This document shows positions 27,532-35,596 of a stretch of 64,000 nucleotides of DNA, one piece after another. A program made the translations under genes and the position numbers. The notes under the pieces were generated by a model that was not told the DNA's origin, did no database searches, and saw nothing but the letters and a program-made list of their open reading frames with translations. This stretch comes from Saccharopolyspora indica (GTDB lineage Bacteria > Actinomycetota > Actinomycetes > Mycobacteriales > Pseudonocardiaceae): contig NZ_JAQGLB010000004.1 of NCBI RefSeq assembly GCF_027853965.1, positions 310,001 through 374,000 on the forward strand, given 5' to 3'. How positions within the stretch are numbered: the first letter of the stretch is position 1; each line of letters begins with the position of its first letter.

Positions 27532-28701
27532 TCAGTCGAGGGTGAAGGGGTCGTAGCGGATGCGGTCGAGGGGGGTGCCCGCGACGAGCATCTGGGAGAC
27601 GGTGGCGCGGAGCATTCCCGGGGAGCCGCTGACCAGGACGTCCCAGTCCTGCCAGGCGCCGAAGCGGGTCACCACTTCGGCGAGCGTGCCGTGCTCGACG
27701 CCGGAGATGTCCGGGTCGTTCTCCAGCACCGGCGTGATCGTCAGCCACGGGTTGTGCATCGCGATCCGCTGGAGGTTCTCCAGGTCGTAGAGGTCCTCGC
27801 GGGTGCGGCCGCCGTAGAACAGCTGGACGCGGGGGTTCTCGCCGTACTGCGCCAGCTCGTCGACGATCGCCCGCATCGGGGCGACGCCGGTGCCGCCGGC
27901 GACCATCAGCACGTCCGGGGAGTTCTCCCGGTCCACCGTCATCCGGCCCATCGGCGAACCGATCCGCCACTGGTCGCCGATGCGGGCGTGCCCGACCAGC
28001 GCTCGGCTCACCCAGCCGCCCTCCACCGAGCGGACGTGGAACTCCATGATCCCGTCCTCGGCGGGCGCGTTGGCCGGGGTCAGGTAGCGCCACAGCCGGG
28101 GCCGCTGCGGCACCTCCACGCTCACGTACTGCCCGGGCAGGTAGGGCACCGGGTGGTCGGTCTGGACGCGGAGCACCGCGACGTCCCAGCTCAGCCGCTC
28201 GTGGTGGACGATCTCGCCGGTGTACCAGGCGGGGCCGTCGTCGGCGGCGGCCGCTTCGGTCATGGCCGAGGCCATCACCGTGTACGCCTCCGCCCAGGCC
28301 CGCTCGACGGTGTCGGTCCAGGCGTCGCCCGCGTGCTTCTTGATCGAGGCCAGCAGTGCGGTGCCCACCGCTTCGTAGTGGTCGGCGACCACGCCGAACT
28401 TGCGGTGGTCGCGGCCGAGCTGGTGCAGGAACGGCAGCAGCTCGTCGGGCTTGTCGACCATCTGGATGACGTGCACGAGCGCCCGCAGCAGGCGGCTGCG
28501 CTGCACCTCCATGTTCACCGCGAAGAGCTCGCGGGTGGCGGGCGAGAGGCTGAAGAGCATCCCGTAGAAGAACTTGGCGACGTCGTCGATCTGCGGTTCG
28601 ACGACCTCGAAGCTCTCGCGGATCAGGCGGACCATCTTGCTCACACCTGAGGACGGCTCGTTCGGGGGTGGTCCGGGGCTCAGTACGGCGTTCGCTGTCA
28701 T
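27532..28701 (-). CDS. Flavohaemoglobin-like globin/FNR reductase
   Basis: 389 residues. Residues about 15-150 form a globin domain (MVRLIRESFEVVEPQIDDVAKFF start; the FGVVADHYEAVG stretch near the proximal haem side), followed by a ferredoxin-reductase-type FAD/NAD module with YLPGQYVSVEVP, RLWRYLTPAN (FAD) and MVAGGTGVAPMRAIV (NAD). This is the Hmp-like architecture of M. tuberculosis Rv0385. Classical members turn NO into nitrate; this subtype, with RYLTPAN in place of RQYS, may have another substrate. It is divergent from a PPOX-like gene across an AT-rich region with a dyad. It ends at the 47-bp hairpins. Confidence 0.85.
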   Translation of the reverse strand: MTANAVLSPGPPPNEPSSGVSKMVRLIRESFEVVEPQIDDVAKFFYGMLFSLSPATRELFAVNMEVQRSRLLRALVHVIQMVDKPDELLPFLHQLGRDHRKFGVVADHYEAVGTALLASIKKHAGDAWTDTVERAWAEAYTVMASAMTEAAAADDGPAWYTGEIVHHERLSWDVAVLRVQTDHPVPYLPGQYVSVEVPQRPRLWRYLTPANAPAEDGIMEFHVRSVEGGWVSRALVGHARIGDQWRIGSPMGRMTVDRENSPDVLMVAGGTGVAPMRAIVDELAQYGENPRVQLFYGGRTREDLYDLENLQRIAMHNPWLTITPVLENDPDISGVEHGTLAEVVTRFGAWQDWDVLVSGSPGMLRATVSQMLVAGTPLDRIRYDPFTLD

Positions 28702-28843
28702 GGTTCGGGTGCAGTCTTCTCCACGTTGGCGGCGGTACCCGGAACAGGTGCACCGCTACTGGCTTGCGTCCCCCGACACTGGGCCGACCCTAACCCGGGG
28801 CCTGGGGCACGTCTGCCTTGATGCCACTTTTGAGTGTTTCTTA

Positions 28844-28862
28844 ACTACTACTCGTAGATAGT
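28844..28862. promoter_or_regulatory. ACTA-CTAC-TC-GTAG-A-TAGT dyad in the divergent promoter
   Basis: An imperfect dyad lies in the only clearly AT-rich stretch of the 222-bp gap between the flavohaemoglobin and PPOX genes. It could be the operator of an NO- or redox-responsive regulator controlling both. No regulator lies next to it. Confidence 0.35.
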
Positions 28863-28924
28863 GCATTAACCGGTCGGGGGAACCTAGTATCCACCTCTGT
28901 GAGTGGAGAGGAAGGCGTGACACG

Positions 28925-29728
28925 GTGAGCCGCGTGAGCCCCGACCCGACCCCGAGCGGTACCGCCGATGAGGCGCTCTTAGCCCTGGAACTGTCCGACG
29001 CGCCCGCCCGCAAGTCCTCCTGGCAGGGCACCACTCCGCTCCAGCACCACTCGTTCGTCGCGGTGCCCCGCGACCCGTTCGTCGAGGACGACCACCAGGC
29101 GCAGCTGCCCGGTTCGAGGGGCGAGCACCTCCTCCAGCAGGCCTACGGCAGCGAGAAGCGCGCTCGCAAGTTCTACGACGACCAGGTCCTGGACCACCTC
29201 AACCCGCAGATGAAGGAGTTCATCGGGCGGATGGACCTGGCCTTCATCGCCACCGCCGACGCGCGCGGCGAGTGCGATTCGAGCCTGCGCGCCGGCGCGC
29301 CCGGCTTCATCGAGGTGCTCGACGACCGGCACGTCTGCTACCCCGAGTACCGCGGCAACGGCGTGCTGGCCAGCCTCGGCAACATCAGCGAGAACCCGCA
29401 CATCGGCATCCTGCTGGTCGACTTCGTGACCGACCTGATCGGCCTGCACCTCAACGGCAAGGCCCGCATCGTCGAGGACGCCGACCTGCGCGCGATCCAC
29501 CCCGCGCTGCCCGCCGACTTCGCCCGCGGCCGCACCCCCGAGCGGTGGGTGGTCGTGCAGGTCGAGGAGGCCTACATCCACTGCCGCAAGCACATCCCGC
29601 GGATGGTCCCGGTGCTGCGCCAGCGCAGCTGGAGCACCGACGACGGCAAGCGCAAGGGCGGCGACTACTTCGAGGCCAAGGGCACGCCGCGGCCCTGGCA
29701 CCACGCCGAACCGGTCTCCGCCAACTGA
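28925..29728 (+). CDS. Pyridoxamine-5'-phosphate-oxidase-like flavoprotein
   Basis: 267 residues of the FMN-binding split-barrel family. After a ~85-residue N-terminal extension, the barrel runs from KEFIGRMDLAFIATADARGE through GNGVLASLGNISENPHIGIL (flavin side) to LHLNGKARIVED. The C-terminal part includes VVVQVEEAYIHCRKHIPRM, common in actinobacterial members of this group that lie beside flavohaemoglobins. It probably binds FMN, haem or F420 and takes part in redox or reactive-nitrogen handling. This is inferred from context. The start is taken as GTG 28925; GTG 28916 is possible. Confidence 0.75.
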   Translation: MSRVSPDPTPSGTADEALLALELSDAPARKSSWQGTTPLQHHSFVAVPRDPFVEDDHQAQLPGSRGEHLLQQAYGSEKRARKFYDDQVLDHLNPQMKEFIGRMDLAFIATADARGECDSSLRAGAPGFIEVLDDRHVCYPEYRGNGVLASLGNISENPHIGILLVDFVTDLIGLHLNGKARIVEDADLRAIHPALPADFARGRTPERWVVVQVEEAYIHCRKHIPRMVPVLRQRSWSTDDGKRKGGDYFEAKGTPRPWHHAEPVSAN

Positions 29729-29850
29729 TCGCCGGTGGGCCGTCCGCGCTTCGGGAAGCCCCTCCTAGAGTGGGGCGAAACGGACTACCGTGGGACCTCA
29801 TCGGTGCTGCGGGTGTGCCTTCGGCAGGTGGAGGCGCGGGCGGGAGAGCT

Positions 29851-30333
29851 GTGATCGAGCAGGACGAGGCGCGGGCGACCGACGGGGTGCGCGAGGAAGG
29901 CGTGGACCGGCGCTCCGCGGCGGAGACCGTCGAGCGCGAGCTGGTCATGATGTTCCGCCGCGCCCGCAACCTCTCCACCACGGTGGCGGCCCACGTGCAC
30001 CCGGACCTGGACCCGGCCTCCTACAGCCTGCTGCTGATGATCGACGACGCGGGACCGCTGCGCGGCATGGACGTGGCCGGGCGCACCGGCCTCGACAAGT
30101 CGACGGTCAGCCGCCAGATCGCGACCCTGGTGGAGCTGGACCTGCTGGAGCGGGTGCCGGACCCGGACGACGGACGCGCCCGCCGCATCCAGCTCTCCGA
30201 CCTCGGCCGCGAACGCCTGGCCCAGGTCCGGGCCGAACGCCGCAAGCACCTGCACGGCCAGTTCGCCAGCTGGACCACTCAAGACCTCAAGGACCTGGCC
30301 CGCCTCCTGGCCAAGCTCAACGCCATGATGTGA
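29851..30333 (+). CDS. MarR-family transcriptional regulator
   Basis: 160 residues with the winged-helix MarR core: SYSLLLMIDDAGPLRGMDVA (helix pair), GLDKSTVSRQIATLVELDLL (recognition helix) and RVPDPDDGRARRIQLSD (wing), flanked by dimerisation helices. The start is GTG 29851 after cgggagagct; longer readings upstream overlap the PPOX gene. It lies 122 bp after the PPOX-like gene on the same strand and may respond to phenolic or oxidative signals, but the target is not identifiable. A hairpin of the 44-50 bp family lies beyond its stop. Confidence 0.85.
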   Translation: MIEQDEARATDGVREEGVDRRSAAETVERELVMMFRRARNLSTTVAAHVHPDLDPASYSLLLMIDDAGPLRGMDVAGRTGLDKSTVSRQIATLVELDLLERVPDPDDGRARRIQLSDLGRERLAQVRAERRKHLHGQFASWTTQDLKDLARLLAKLNAMM

Positions 30334-30447
30334 CGCCCGACCTCGCTCGCGCGGCCACACCTGAACGCTGCGCACCCGCCCTGGGCGCCGAGGTGCGGTT
30401 CCGCGCGGGATCGGCCCTACTGGAGCTCCGTTTCCGCTGGCTGCGGG

Positions 30448-30491
30448 CCGTGAGTGTTTTGTGGGGCTATAGCACCCCAAACCACTCACGG
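30448..30491. repeat. 44-bp hairpin, 44-50 bp family copy 2
   Basis: CCGTGAGTG...TTTTGTGGGG pairs imperfectly with CACCCCAAA and CACTCACGG around CTATAG. It lies between the convergent MarR and HTH genes, a terminator position. See 8501-8550 and 48334-48377. Confidence 0.8.
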
Positions 30492-30560
30492 GTACTGACC
30501 AGGTGAAACGGAGCCGATCGCAGTGCCCGCGGCCTCGCGGCCGCCGCCCGCGTCGATCGG

Positions 30561-31427
30561 CTAGTCCTCGTTCGACGGGATGATCCGGTGGCGGACCGCC
30601 GGGCCGCCCGGCAGGGCGTCCTTGCGCTTCTCGACGAAGGCGGCTTCGTCGAGCTTGCGGGTGATCACCCGGCTCAGGACGGTCAGCGCGTGCTGCACCT
30701 CCAGGTGGTCCAGCCCGTCGATCTCGCCGGTCAGCAGCGGGCTGTCACCGCTCAGCGTCGTCCACCCCTGATCGCGGCCCAGCCGGACGGTGATCGACTC
30801 CCCGGTTGGCAGCGCGACCACCACGTCGACCTGCTCCGCCGAGGCGTCCCTGCCGCGGTGCAGCGCGGCGCGGTGCAGGTAGTCGGCGCGCTCGGCGAGT
30901 TCGCCGGGATCCTGGTCCGCGGCCAGCTCGCGCTGGGCTTCGCGGGTGATCGCGGTGCCCGTGTCCGCCAGTCCGTGCAGCAGCTCGTCCCGCGTCCAGC
31001 CCGGCCCCTGGTCGGTGGGCGGGTCCAGGACGTCGGCCACCGCTTGCAGGGCCCGGCCCGAGCCGGCGGTGATCCGGGTGAGCGCGTCGTCCGGGGCGCG
31101 GCTGTACGCCGGGCGGGCCACGGCGTCGACCAGCTGCGCGAGCGGGCGCACGGACTCCGCCTTCAGCGGTCCGCCCGGGGCCGCTTCCGCGCTGACCGGG
31201 TCCTGGGTGCGGGCCGAGGGATCGATGCTGCGGGCCTTGAGGTCGGCGTAGATGGTGTCGCGCGAAACCCGCGCCAGCCGGGAGAGCTCCGCGATGTTGC
31301 GGGAGCCGCTGCGCCACGCGGCGGCGACGAGGTCGGCGCGTTCCTCGGCGAAGCGTTCCCGGCGATCCGCCCAGCCGATGAGGGCGGCGAGGGCGGCGAG
31401 GCGTTCATGTTCTCGAGCGTCTGACAT
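30561..31427 (-). CDS. Helix-turn-helix protein, unrecognised family
   Basis: 288 residues. A putative HTH is at about 40-75 (RNIAELSRLARVSRDTIYAD, LKARSIDPSAR), resembling homeodomain-like or resolvase-type helices. The rest (about 90-285) is a helical middle and a beta-rich C-terminus (VDVVVALPTGESITVRLG, then LLTGEIDGLDHLEV) that I cannot assign. A perfect 32-bp palindrome just upstream suggests autoregulation. The start is ATG 31427; an in-frame ATG at 31439 is close. It is convergent with the MarR gene at 29851 and divergent from the MarR gene at 31571. Confidence 0.65.
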   Translation of the reverse strand: MSDAREHERLAALAALIGWADRRERFAEERADLVAAAWRSGSRNIAELSRLARVSRDTIYADLKARSIDPSARTQDPVSAEAAPGGPLKAESVRPLAQLVDAVARPAYSRAPDDALTRITAGSGRALQAVADVLDPPTDQGPGWTRDELLHGLADTGTAITREAQRELAADQDPGELAERADYLHRAALHRGRDASAEQVDVVVALPTGESITVRLGRDQGWTTLSGDSPLLTGEIDGLDHLEVQHALTVLSRVITRKLDEAAFVEKRKDALPGGPAVRHRIIPSNED

Positions 31428-31441
31428 GTCCGGCAGCATAT

Positions 31442-31473
31442 GTCGAATCACTCGACATGTCGAGTGATTCGAC
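31442..31473. promoter_or_regulatory. Perfect 32-bp palindrome, probable operator
   Basis: GTCGAATCACTCGACA followed by its exact inverse, centred on ACATGT, 14 bp upstream of the HTH gene. A further ATATGTCGA and ACATGT echo lies toward the start codon. The length suggests two stacked dimers of the adjacent HTH protein. Confidence 0.7.
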
Positions 31474-31509
31474 ACTCCTGCCTCGGTGCTCGGGGTCACA
31501 GGTAGACAA

Positions 31510-31553
31510 GTTGCGTGCTACAACCAAATGAGGTTATGGTTGCGTGCAGCAAC
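31510..31553. promoter_or_regulatory. Two GTTGC-N5-GCAAC MarR-type operators
   Basis: GTTGCGTGCTACAAC (31510-31524) and GTTGCGTGCAGCAAC (31539-31553) overlap a TTGCGT-N17-TTATGG promoter just before the MarR gene. The spacing (29 bp centre to centre) puts them about three helical turns apart. Confidence 0.7.
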
Positions 31554-31570
31554 TAAAGGATTGGGTTCGC

Positions 31571-32065
31571 ATGGGACCGACACTCGAGACCTGCGGTGAA
31601 CTGCTCCGCCCGCTGCGGGCGTTGATGGGGCTCAAGCAGGTCGCTCTGCAACGGGGGTACTTCGGCGATCAGGAGGTTCCCTACGCCGCGGCCGGGTTGC
31701 TCGCCGAGCTCGTGTTCCGCGGTGAATGCCGCGCCTCCGACCTCGCCCACCACCGCATCGTCGACGCCTCCGTGGTGAGCAGGCAGGTGGGCCAGCTCGA
31801 ACAGGCCGGGCTGATCAGCCGCCGGCCGGACCCCGCCGACCGGCGGGTATCGCTGCTGCGCGCCACCCCCGACGGCGAGCGCGCGGTGGCCGAACTCGAA
31901 CGCAGGAAGGCGGAGTGGATCGCCAACGCGCTGGAGGGCTGGGAGGACGCGAAGGTCCGCGAGCTCGGCCGGCTCCTGGGGGAGGCCATGGACGACATCC
32001 GCCGCCACACGATCGACGAGGGGATCTGCCACGCAGACCCCGCTACCAGGGAAGGAACTCGATGA
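31571..32065 (+). CDS. MarR-family repressor of the drug exporter operon
   Basis: 164 residues. Winged helix: PYAAAGLLAELVFRGECRAS, LAHHRIVDASVVSRQVGQLE (recognition helix) and RRPDPADRRVSLLRATPDG (wing). ATG 31571 is preferred over GTG 31544 because the latter lies inside an operator; AAAGGA precedes by about 10 bp. Its stop overlaps the exporter start (ATGA), so the two are co-translated. It is expected to release the two upstream operators on binding a pump substrate. Confidence 0.88.
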   Translation: MGPTLETCGELLRPLRALMGLKQVALQRGYFGDQEVPYAAAGLLAELVFRGECRASDLAHHRIVDASVVSRQVGQLEQAGLISRRPDPADRRVSLLRATPDGERAVAELERRKAEWIANALEGWEDAKVRELGRLLGEAMDDIRRHTIDEGICHADPATREGTR

Positions 32066-34623
32066 CGAGCTCGACGGAGACGGTGCGGGACGCGCCGGCC
32101 CGACGGGATGCGCACGGGTCCGCCGACGAATCGCCGATGTCGCACCGGCAGATCATGGAAGCGATGTCCGGGCTGATGCTGGCGCTGCTGGTCGCCATCC
32201 TCAGCTCGACCATCGTGTCCAACGCGCTGCCGCGCATCATCGCCGACCTGGACGGCACCCAGGGCCAGTACACGTGGGTGGTCACCGCGATGCTGCTGAC
32301 CTCCACCGCGTCCACCCCGATCTGGGGCAAGCTCTCCGACCTGTTCAGCAAGAAGCTGCTCTACCAGCTGGCCATCGTGATCTTCACGGTCGGCTCGGTG
32401 GCGGGCGGCTTCGCGCAGTCGATGGAGACGCTGATCGGCTTCCGGGCCCTGCAGGGCATCGGCATGGGCGGTCTGCAGGCGCTGATCCAGGTCGTGATCG
32501 CGGCCATGGTCTCGCCGCGCGACCGCGGTCGCTACAGCGGCTACATCGGCGCCACCTTCGCGGTGGCCACGGTCAGCGGCCCGCTGGTCGGCGGCGTCAT
32601 CGTGGACACCGCCTGGCTGGGCTGGCGCTGGTGCTTCTGGGTGACCGTGCCGATCGCGGTGATCGCGTTCGTCGTGCTCGGCCGCACGCTGAAGCTGCCG
32701 GTCGTCAAGCGCGAGGTGAAGATCGACTGGTTCGGCGCGCTGTTCCTGGTCGGCGGCGTGAGCCTGCTGCTGGTGTGGGTCTCGCTGGCGGGCAAGTCGT
32801 TCGACTGGTGGTCGGCGGAGACCGCGGCCTACGTCGGCGGCGGCGTGCTGGCGCTGATCATCGCGGTGATCATCGAGTCGCGGGTCAGCGAGCCGATCGT
32901 GCCGCTGCGGATGTTCCGCAACCCGACGGTCACGCTGGCCACCATCGGCACCGTCGCGGTCGGCACCGCGATGTTCGGCGGCTCGGTGTTCCTCGGCCAG
33001 TACTTCCAGATCTCGCGCAGCATGACGCCGACCGAGGCCGGGCTGATGACGCTGCCGATGGTCGGCGGGATGTTCCTGTCCTCGACCATCTCCGGGCAGG
33101 TGATCTCCCGGGTCACCGGCAAGATCAAGCCGTTCCTGGTGGCCGGGTCGGTCGTGATGGTCGCGGCGATGTGGCTGCTGAGCACCATGGACCACGAGAC
33201 GAACCTGTGGTTGGTCGGCGTCTACCTGTTCCTGATGGGCACCGGCGTCGGCATGCTGATGCAGAACCTGGTGCTGGCGGTGCAGAACGCGACCAGCGCG
33301 CGGGACATGGGCTCGGTGACCTCGGTGGTCACCTTCTTCCGGACCCTGGGCGGTTCGGCGGGCGTCTCGGTGCTCGGCGCGGTGCTGGCCACCCAGGTGT
33401 CGGACTACATCCTGCAGGGCCTGGCCAAGATCCCCGGCGCCGCGCAGGCGGCGGGCGGCAACAGCGGCGGCACGCTGGACGTCGACGGCCTGCCGGAGCC
33501 GATCCAGGTCATCGTCCGGGCCGCCTACGGCGACGCGATCGGCGACATCTTCTTCATCTCCGCCTGCGTCGCGGTGGTCACCTTCGTGGCGGTGCTGTTC
33601 CTCCGGGAGACGCCGCTGCGGACCACGATCGACAGTCACGAGGAAAGGGAGGCGGTTGCGGTGGCCGCGCACGAGGACGCTGTGGACAACCTCACCCGTC
33701 CTGTGGACAACTCGGCTGCGACCAACGGCTCTCCGCAGGTGCCACCGGCCGCCGAGCCTGTGGACAACTCTGTGGACAGGCGCTCCGAGGCCTGGTCAGA
33801 GCCGGTGGCGCCGCGTCGCTACGCAACCAACGGCAGGCATCTGGCCGGTGAACTCGGCGGGGCCGGGCTGTACGTGCACGGCACCGTGCAGGACTCCGCG
33901 GGCGGCCCGGTCGGCGGCGTGGTGCTCACCCTCACCGACGCCAACGGGCGGCAGGTCGAGCGGGCCCGCACCGACCAGGACGGCCAGTTCCAGCTCTCGG
34001 TCGCCCACGGCGGCACCTACGTGCTGATCGCCTCCGGCGGCAGCTACCAGCCCACCGCCTCGATGGTGGTGGTCGGCGACCGCCCGGTGCGCCACGACGT
34101 CCAGCTGCTGGGCGCCGGCCGCCTCGTCGGCCTGGTGCACGTCGGCGGCGTCGGCGTCGCCGGGGCGATGGTGGTGCTCACCGACGTGCGGGGCGAGGTC
34201 GTGGCCACCGCGGCGACCTCCGCGGACGGGCACTACGCGTTCGGCGACCTGGTGGGCGGCGCGTACGCGCTGACCGTCACCGCGCCCCACTACCGGCCGG
34301 TGGCCAACTCGGTGACCGTGGCCGACGGCGAGCAGACCACGGCGGACGTGGTGCTGCAGAGCGGCGCGCAGCTGACCGGCGTGGTCCGGTCGGCGAACCT
34401 CGGCGTCGCGGTGCCGGACGCGCGGGTGACGCTGCTGAACTCCGGCGGCGCGGTCGTCGGCGCGGCGACCACCGACGTCGACGGCAACTACACCTTCACC
34501 GACCTGCCCGACGGCGAGTACACGGTGATCGCCACCGGTTATCCGCCGGTCGCCAGCTCGCTGCGGCTCGCGGGCGAGGCGAGCACGCACGACGTCGAGC
34601 TCGGCTACCCGGAGACCGACTGA
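32062..34623 (+). CDS. EmrB/QacA-type MFS drug exporter fused to three carboxypeptidase-regulatory-like domains
   Basis: 853 residues. Residues about 25-520 form a 14-helix DHA2 exporter (WGKLSDLFSKK motif A, GGLQALIQ, GPLVGGVI motif C). A linker with repeated V-D-N (about 540-575) leads to three tandem beta-sandwich domains of the carboxypeptidase-regulatory/Cna-B type (about 605-680, 685-765, 768-850), each with a VVLTLTDANG-like strand and D-G-x-Y/F-x-F turn. A normal DHA2 pump ends near residue 520, so the tail is an addition. With 14 helices the tail should be cytoplasmic, which is unusual for these domains. It is second in a MarR-exporter-YceI operon, and the YceI protein carries one more such domain. 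Confidence 0.9.
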   Translation: MTSSTETVRDAPARRDAHGSADESPMSHRQIMEAMSGLMLALLVAILSSTIVSNALPRIIADLDGTQGQYTWVVTAMLLTSTASTPIWGKLSDLFSKKLLYQLAIVIFTVGSVAGGFAQSMETLIGFRALQGIGMGGLQALIQVVIAAMVSPRDRGRYSGYIGATFAVATVSGPLVGGVIVDTAWLGWRWCFWVTVPIAVIAFVVLGRTLKLPVVKREVKIDWFGALFLVGGVSLLLVWVSLAGKSFDWWSAETAAYVGGGVLALIIAVIIESRVSEPIVPLRMFRNPTVTLATIGTVAVGTAMFGGSVFLGQYFQISRSMTPTEAGLMTLPMVGGMFLSSTISGQVISRVTGKIKPFLVAGSVVMVAAMWLLSTMDHETNLWLVGVYLFLMGTGVGMLMQNLVLAVQNATSARDMGSVTSVVTFFRTLGGSAGVSVLGAVLATQVSDYILQGLAKIPGAAQAAGGNSGGTLDVDGLPEPIQVIVRAAYGDAIGDIFFISACVAVVTFVAVLFLRETPLRTTIDSHEEREAVAVAAHEDAVDNLTRPVDNSAATNGSPQVPPAAEPVDNSVDRRSEAWSEPVAPRRYATNGRHLAGELGGAGLYVHGTVQDSAGGPVGGVVLTLTDANGRQVERARTDQDGQFQLSVAHGGTYVLIASGGSYQPTASMVVVGDRPVRHDVQLLGAGRLVGLVHVGGVGVAGAMVVLTDVRGEVVATAATSADGHYAFGDLVGGAYALTVTAPHYRPVANSVTVADGEQTTADVVLQSGAQLTGVVRSANLGVAVPDARVTLLNSGGAVVGAATTDVDGNYTFTDLPDGEYTVIATGYPPVASSLRLAGEASTHDVELGYPETD
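33681..33779. other. Cluster of four DnaA-box-like sequences inside the exporter gene
   Basis: TGTGGACAA at 33681, 33702 and 33759, and TGTGGACAG at 33771; on the other strand these are TTGTCCACA (the preferred actinobacterial DnaA box) three times and CTGTCCACA once. They encode the V-D-N/V-D-R repeats of the linker. This may be coincidence of a repeated linker or a DnaA-titrating site. Confidence 0.4.
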
Positions 34624-34695
34624 GCGAGCGGGTGGTGGGGCCGCTCGCCCCACCACCGGCTCGCCCGCTCTTCACGCTCTTAGGAGATGTTCTGG

Positions 34696-35526
34696 ATGGA
34701 TCTCGGCCAACAGCAGGTCGTCGGCTCCGGCGCGGTCACCGCGACCGTTCGCGGCGGTGACGGCTGGCCGGTCCCGGAGGCGGTGCTGACCGTCATCGAC
34801 GGCACCGGCACCCAGGTCGCCCGCGTGCAGGGCGACGCGCAGGGCTCCGTGGTCGCCGCCGGGCTGTCGTCCGGCGCCTACACCGCGATCGTCACGGCGG
34901 TGGGGCACGAACCGGTCGCCCGCACCACGCTGGTGCACGACGGGACCGCCGCCACCCTCGGCGAGGTCGAGCTGCGCCGCGCGGGTGGCGCGGACCTGCC
35001 GTCGCCGGGGCTGTGGCGGATCGACCCGGTGCACTCGTCGATCCAGATCACCGCCCGGCACCTGGGGATCAGCAGCATCCGCGGCCGGTTCAACGAGTTC
35101 GGCGGCGAGATCCGCATCGGCAACCCGGTCGAATCGTCCACTGTGGAGGCGATGATCGCCGCGCCGAGCATCGACACCGGGAACGGGATGCGCGACGACC
35201 ACCTGCGCACCGCGGACTTCCTGGACGTCGAACGCCACCCGGAGATCGCCTTCCGCTCCACCGCGCTGCGCCAGCGCGGCGGCGACCGCTGGGACCTGGA
35301 CGGCGAGCTGACGCTGTGCGGGCTGACCCGCCCGGTGCGGCTGGACACCCGCTTCGCGGGAGTCGGCCCGGACCCGTGGGGCGGCACCCGCGCCTCGGCG
35401 ACGGCGACCACCCAGCTCCGCCGCGAGGACTTCGCGATGAACTTCAACCAGGCCCTGCAAACGGGCATCGCGGCCATCGGCACCACCCTGAAGGTCGAGA
35501 TCGACGTCCAGGCCGTCCGCGAATAG
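34696..35526 (+). CDS. YceI-family protein with N-terminal carboxypeptidase-regulatory-like domain
   Basis: 276 residues. Residues 8-95 form one beta-sandwich like those on the exporter (VTATVRGGDGWPVPEAVLTV, then SGAYTAIVTAVGHEPVA). From 105 the YceI fold follows: GLWRIDPVHSSIQITARHLG, RGRFNEFGGEI, LRTADFLDVERHPEIAF and MNFNQALQTG. YceI proteins bind isoprenoid-like lipids in a lipocalin-type barrel. There is no signal peptide, so it is probably cytoplasmic. The start ATG 34696 follows taggag by 9 bp; ATG 34687 is too close to it. It is the third gene of the operon, perhaps presenting a lipophilic substrate to the pump. Confidence 0.85.
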   Translation: MDLGQQQVVGSGAVTATVRGGDGWPVPEAVLTVIDGTGTQVARVQGDAQGSVVAAGLSSGAYTAIVTAVGHEPVARTTLVHDGTAATLGEVELRRAGGADLPSPGLWRIDPVHSSIQITARHLGISSIRGRFNEFGGEIRIGNPVESSTVEAMIAAPSIDTGNGMRDDHLRTADFLDVERHPEIAFRSTALRQRGGDRWDLDGELTLCGLTRPVRLDTRFAGVGPDPWGGTRASATATTQLRREDFAMNFNQALQTGIAAIGTTLKVEIDVQAVRE

Positions 35527-35541
35527 GGCGCCCGCAACGTG

Positions 35542-35577
35542 AAACCGCCGGCCCCCGAGAGCGGGGACCGGCGGTTT
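35542..35577. terminator. Bidirectional terminator between yceI-like and symporter genes
   Basis: AAACCGCCGG-CCC pairs with GGG-CCGGCGGTTT, with T-rich and A-rich ends on the two sides. It lies between convergent stop codons. Confidence 0.8.
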
Positions 35578-35596
35578 TCGTGCTGTCAGCGGAAGA

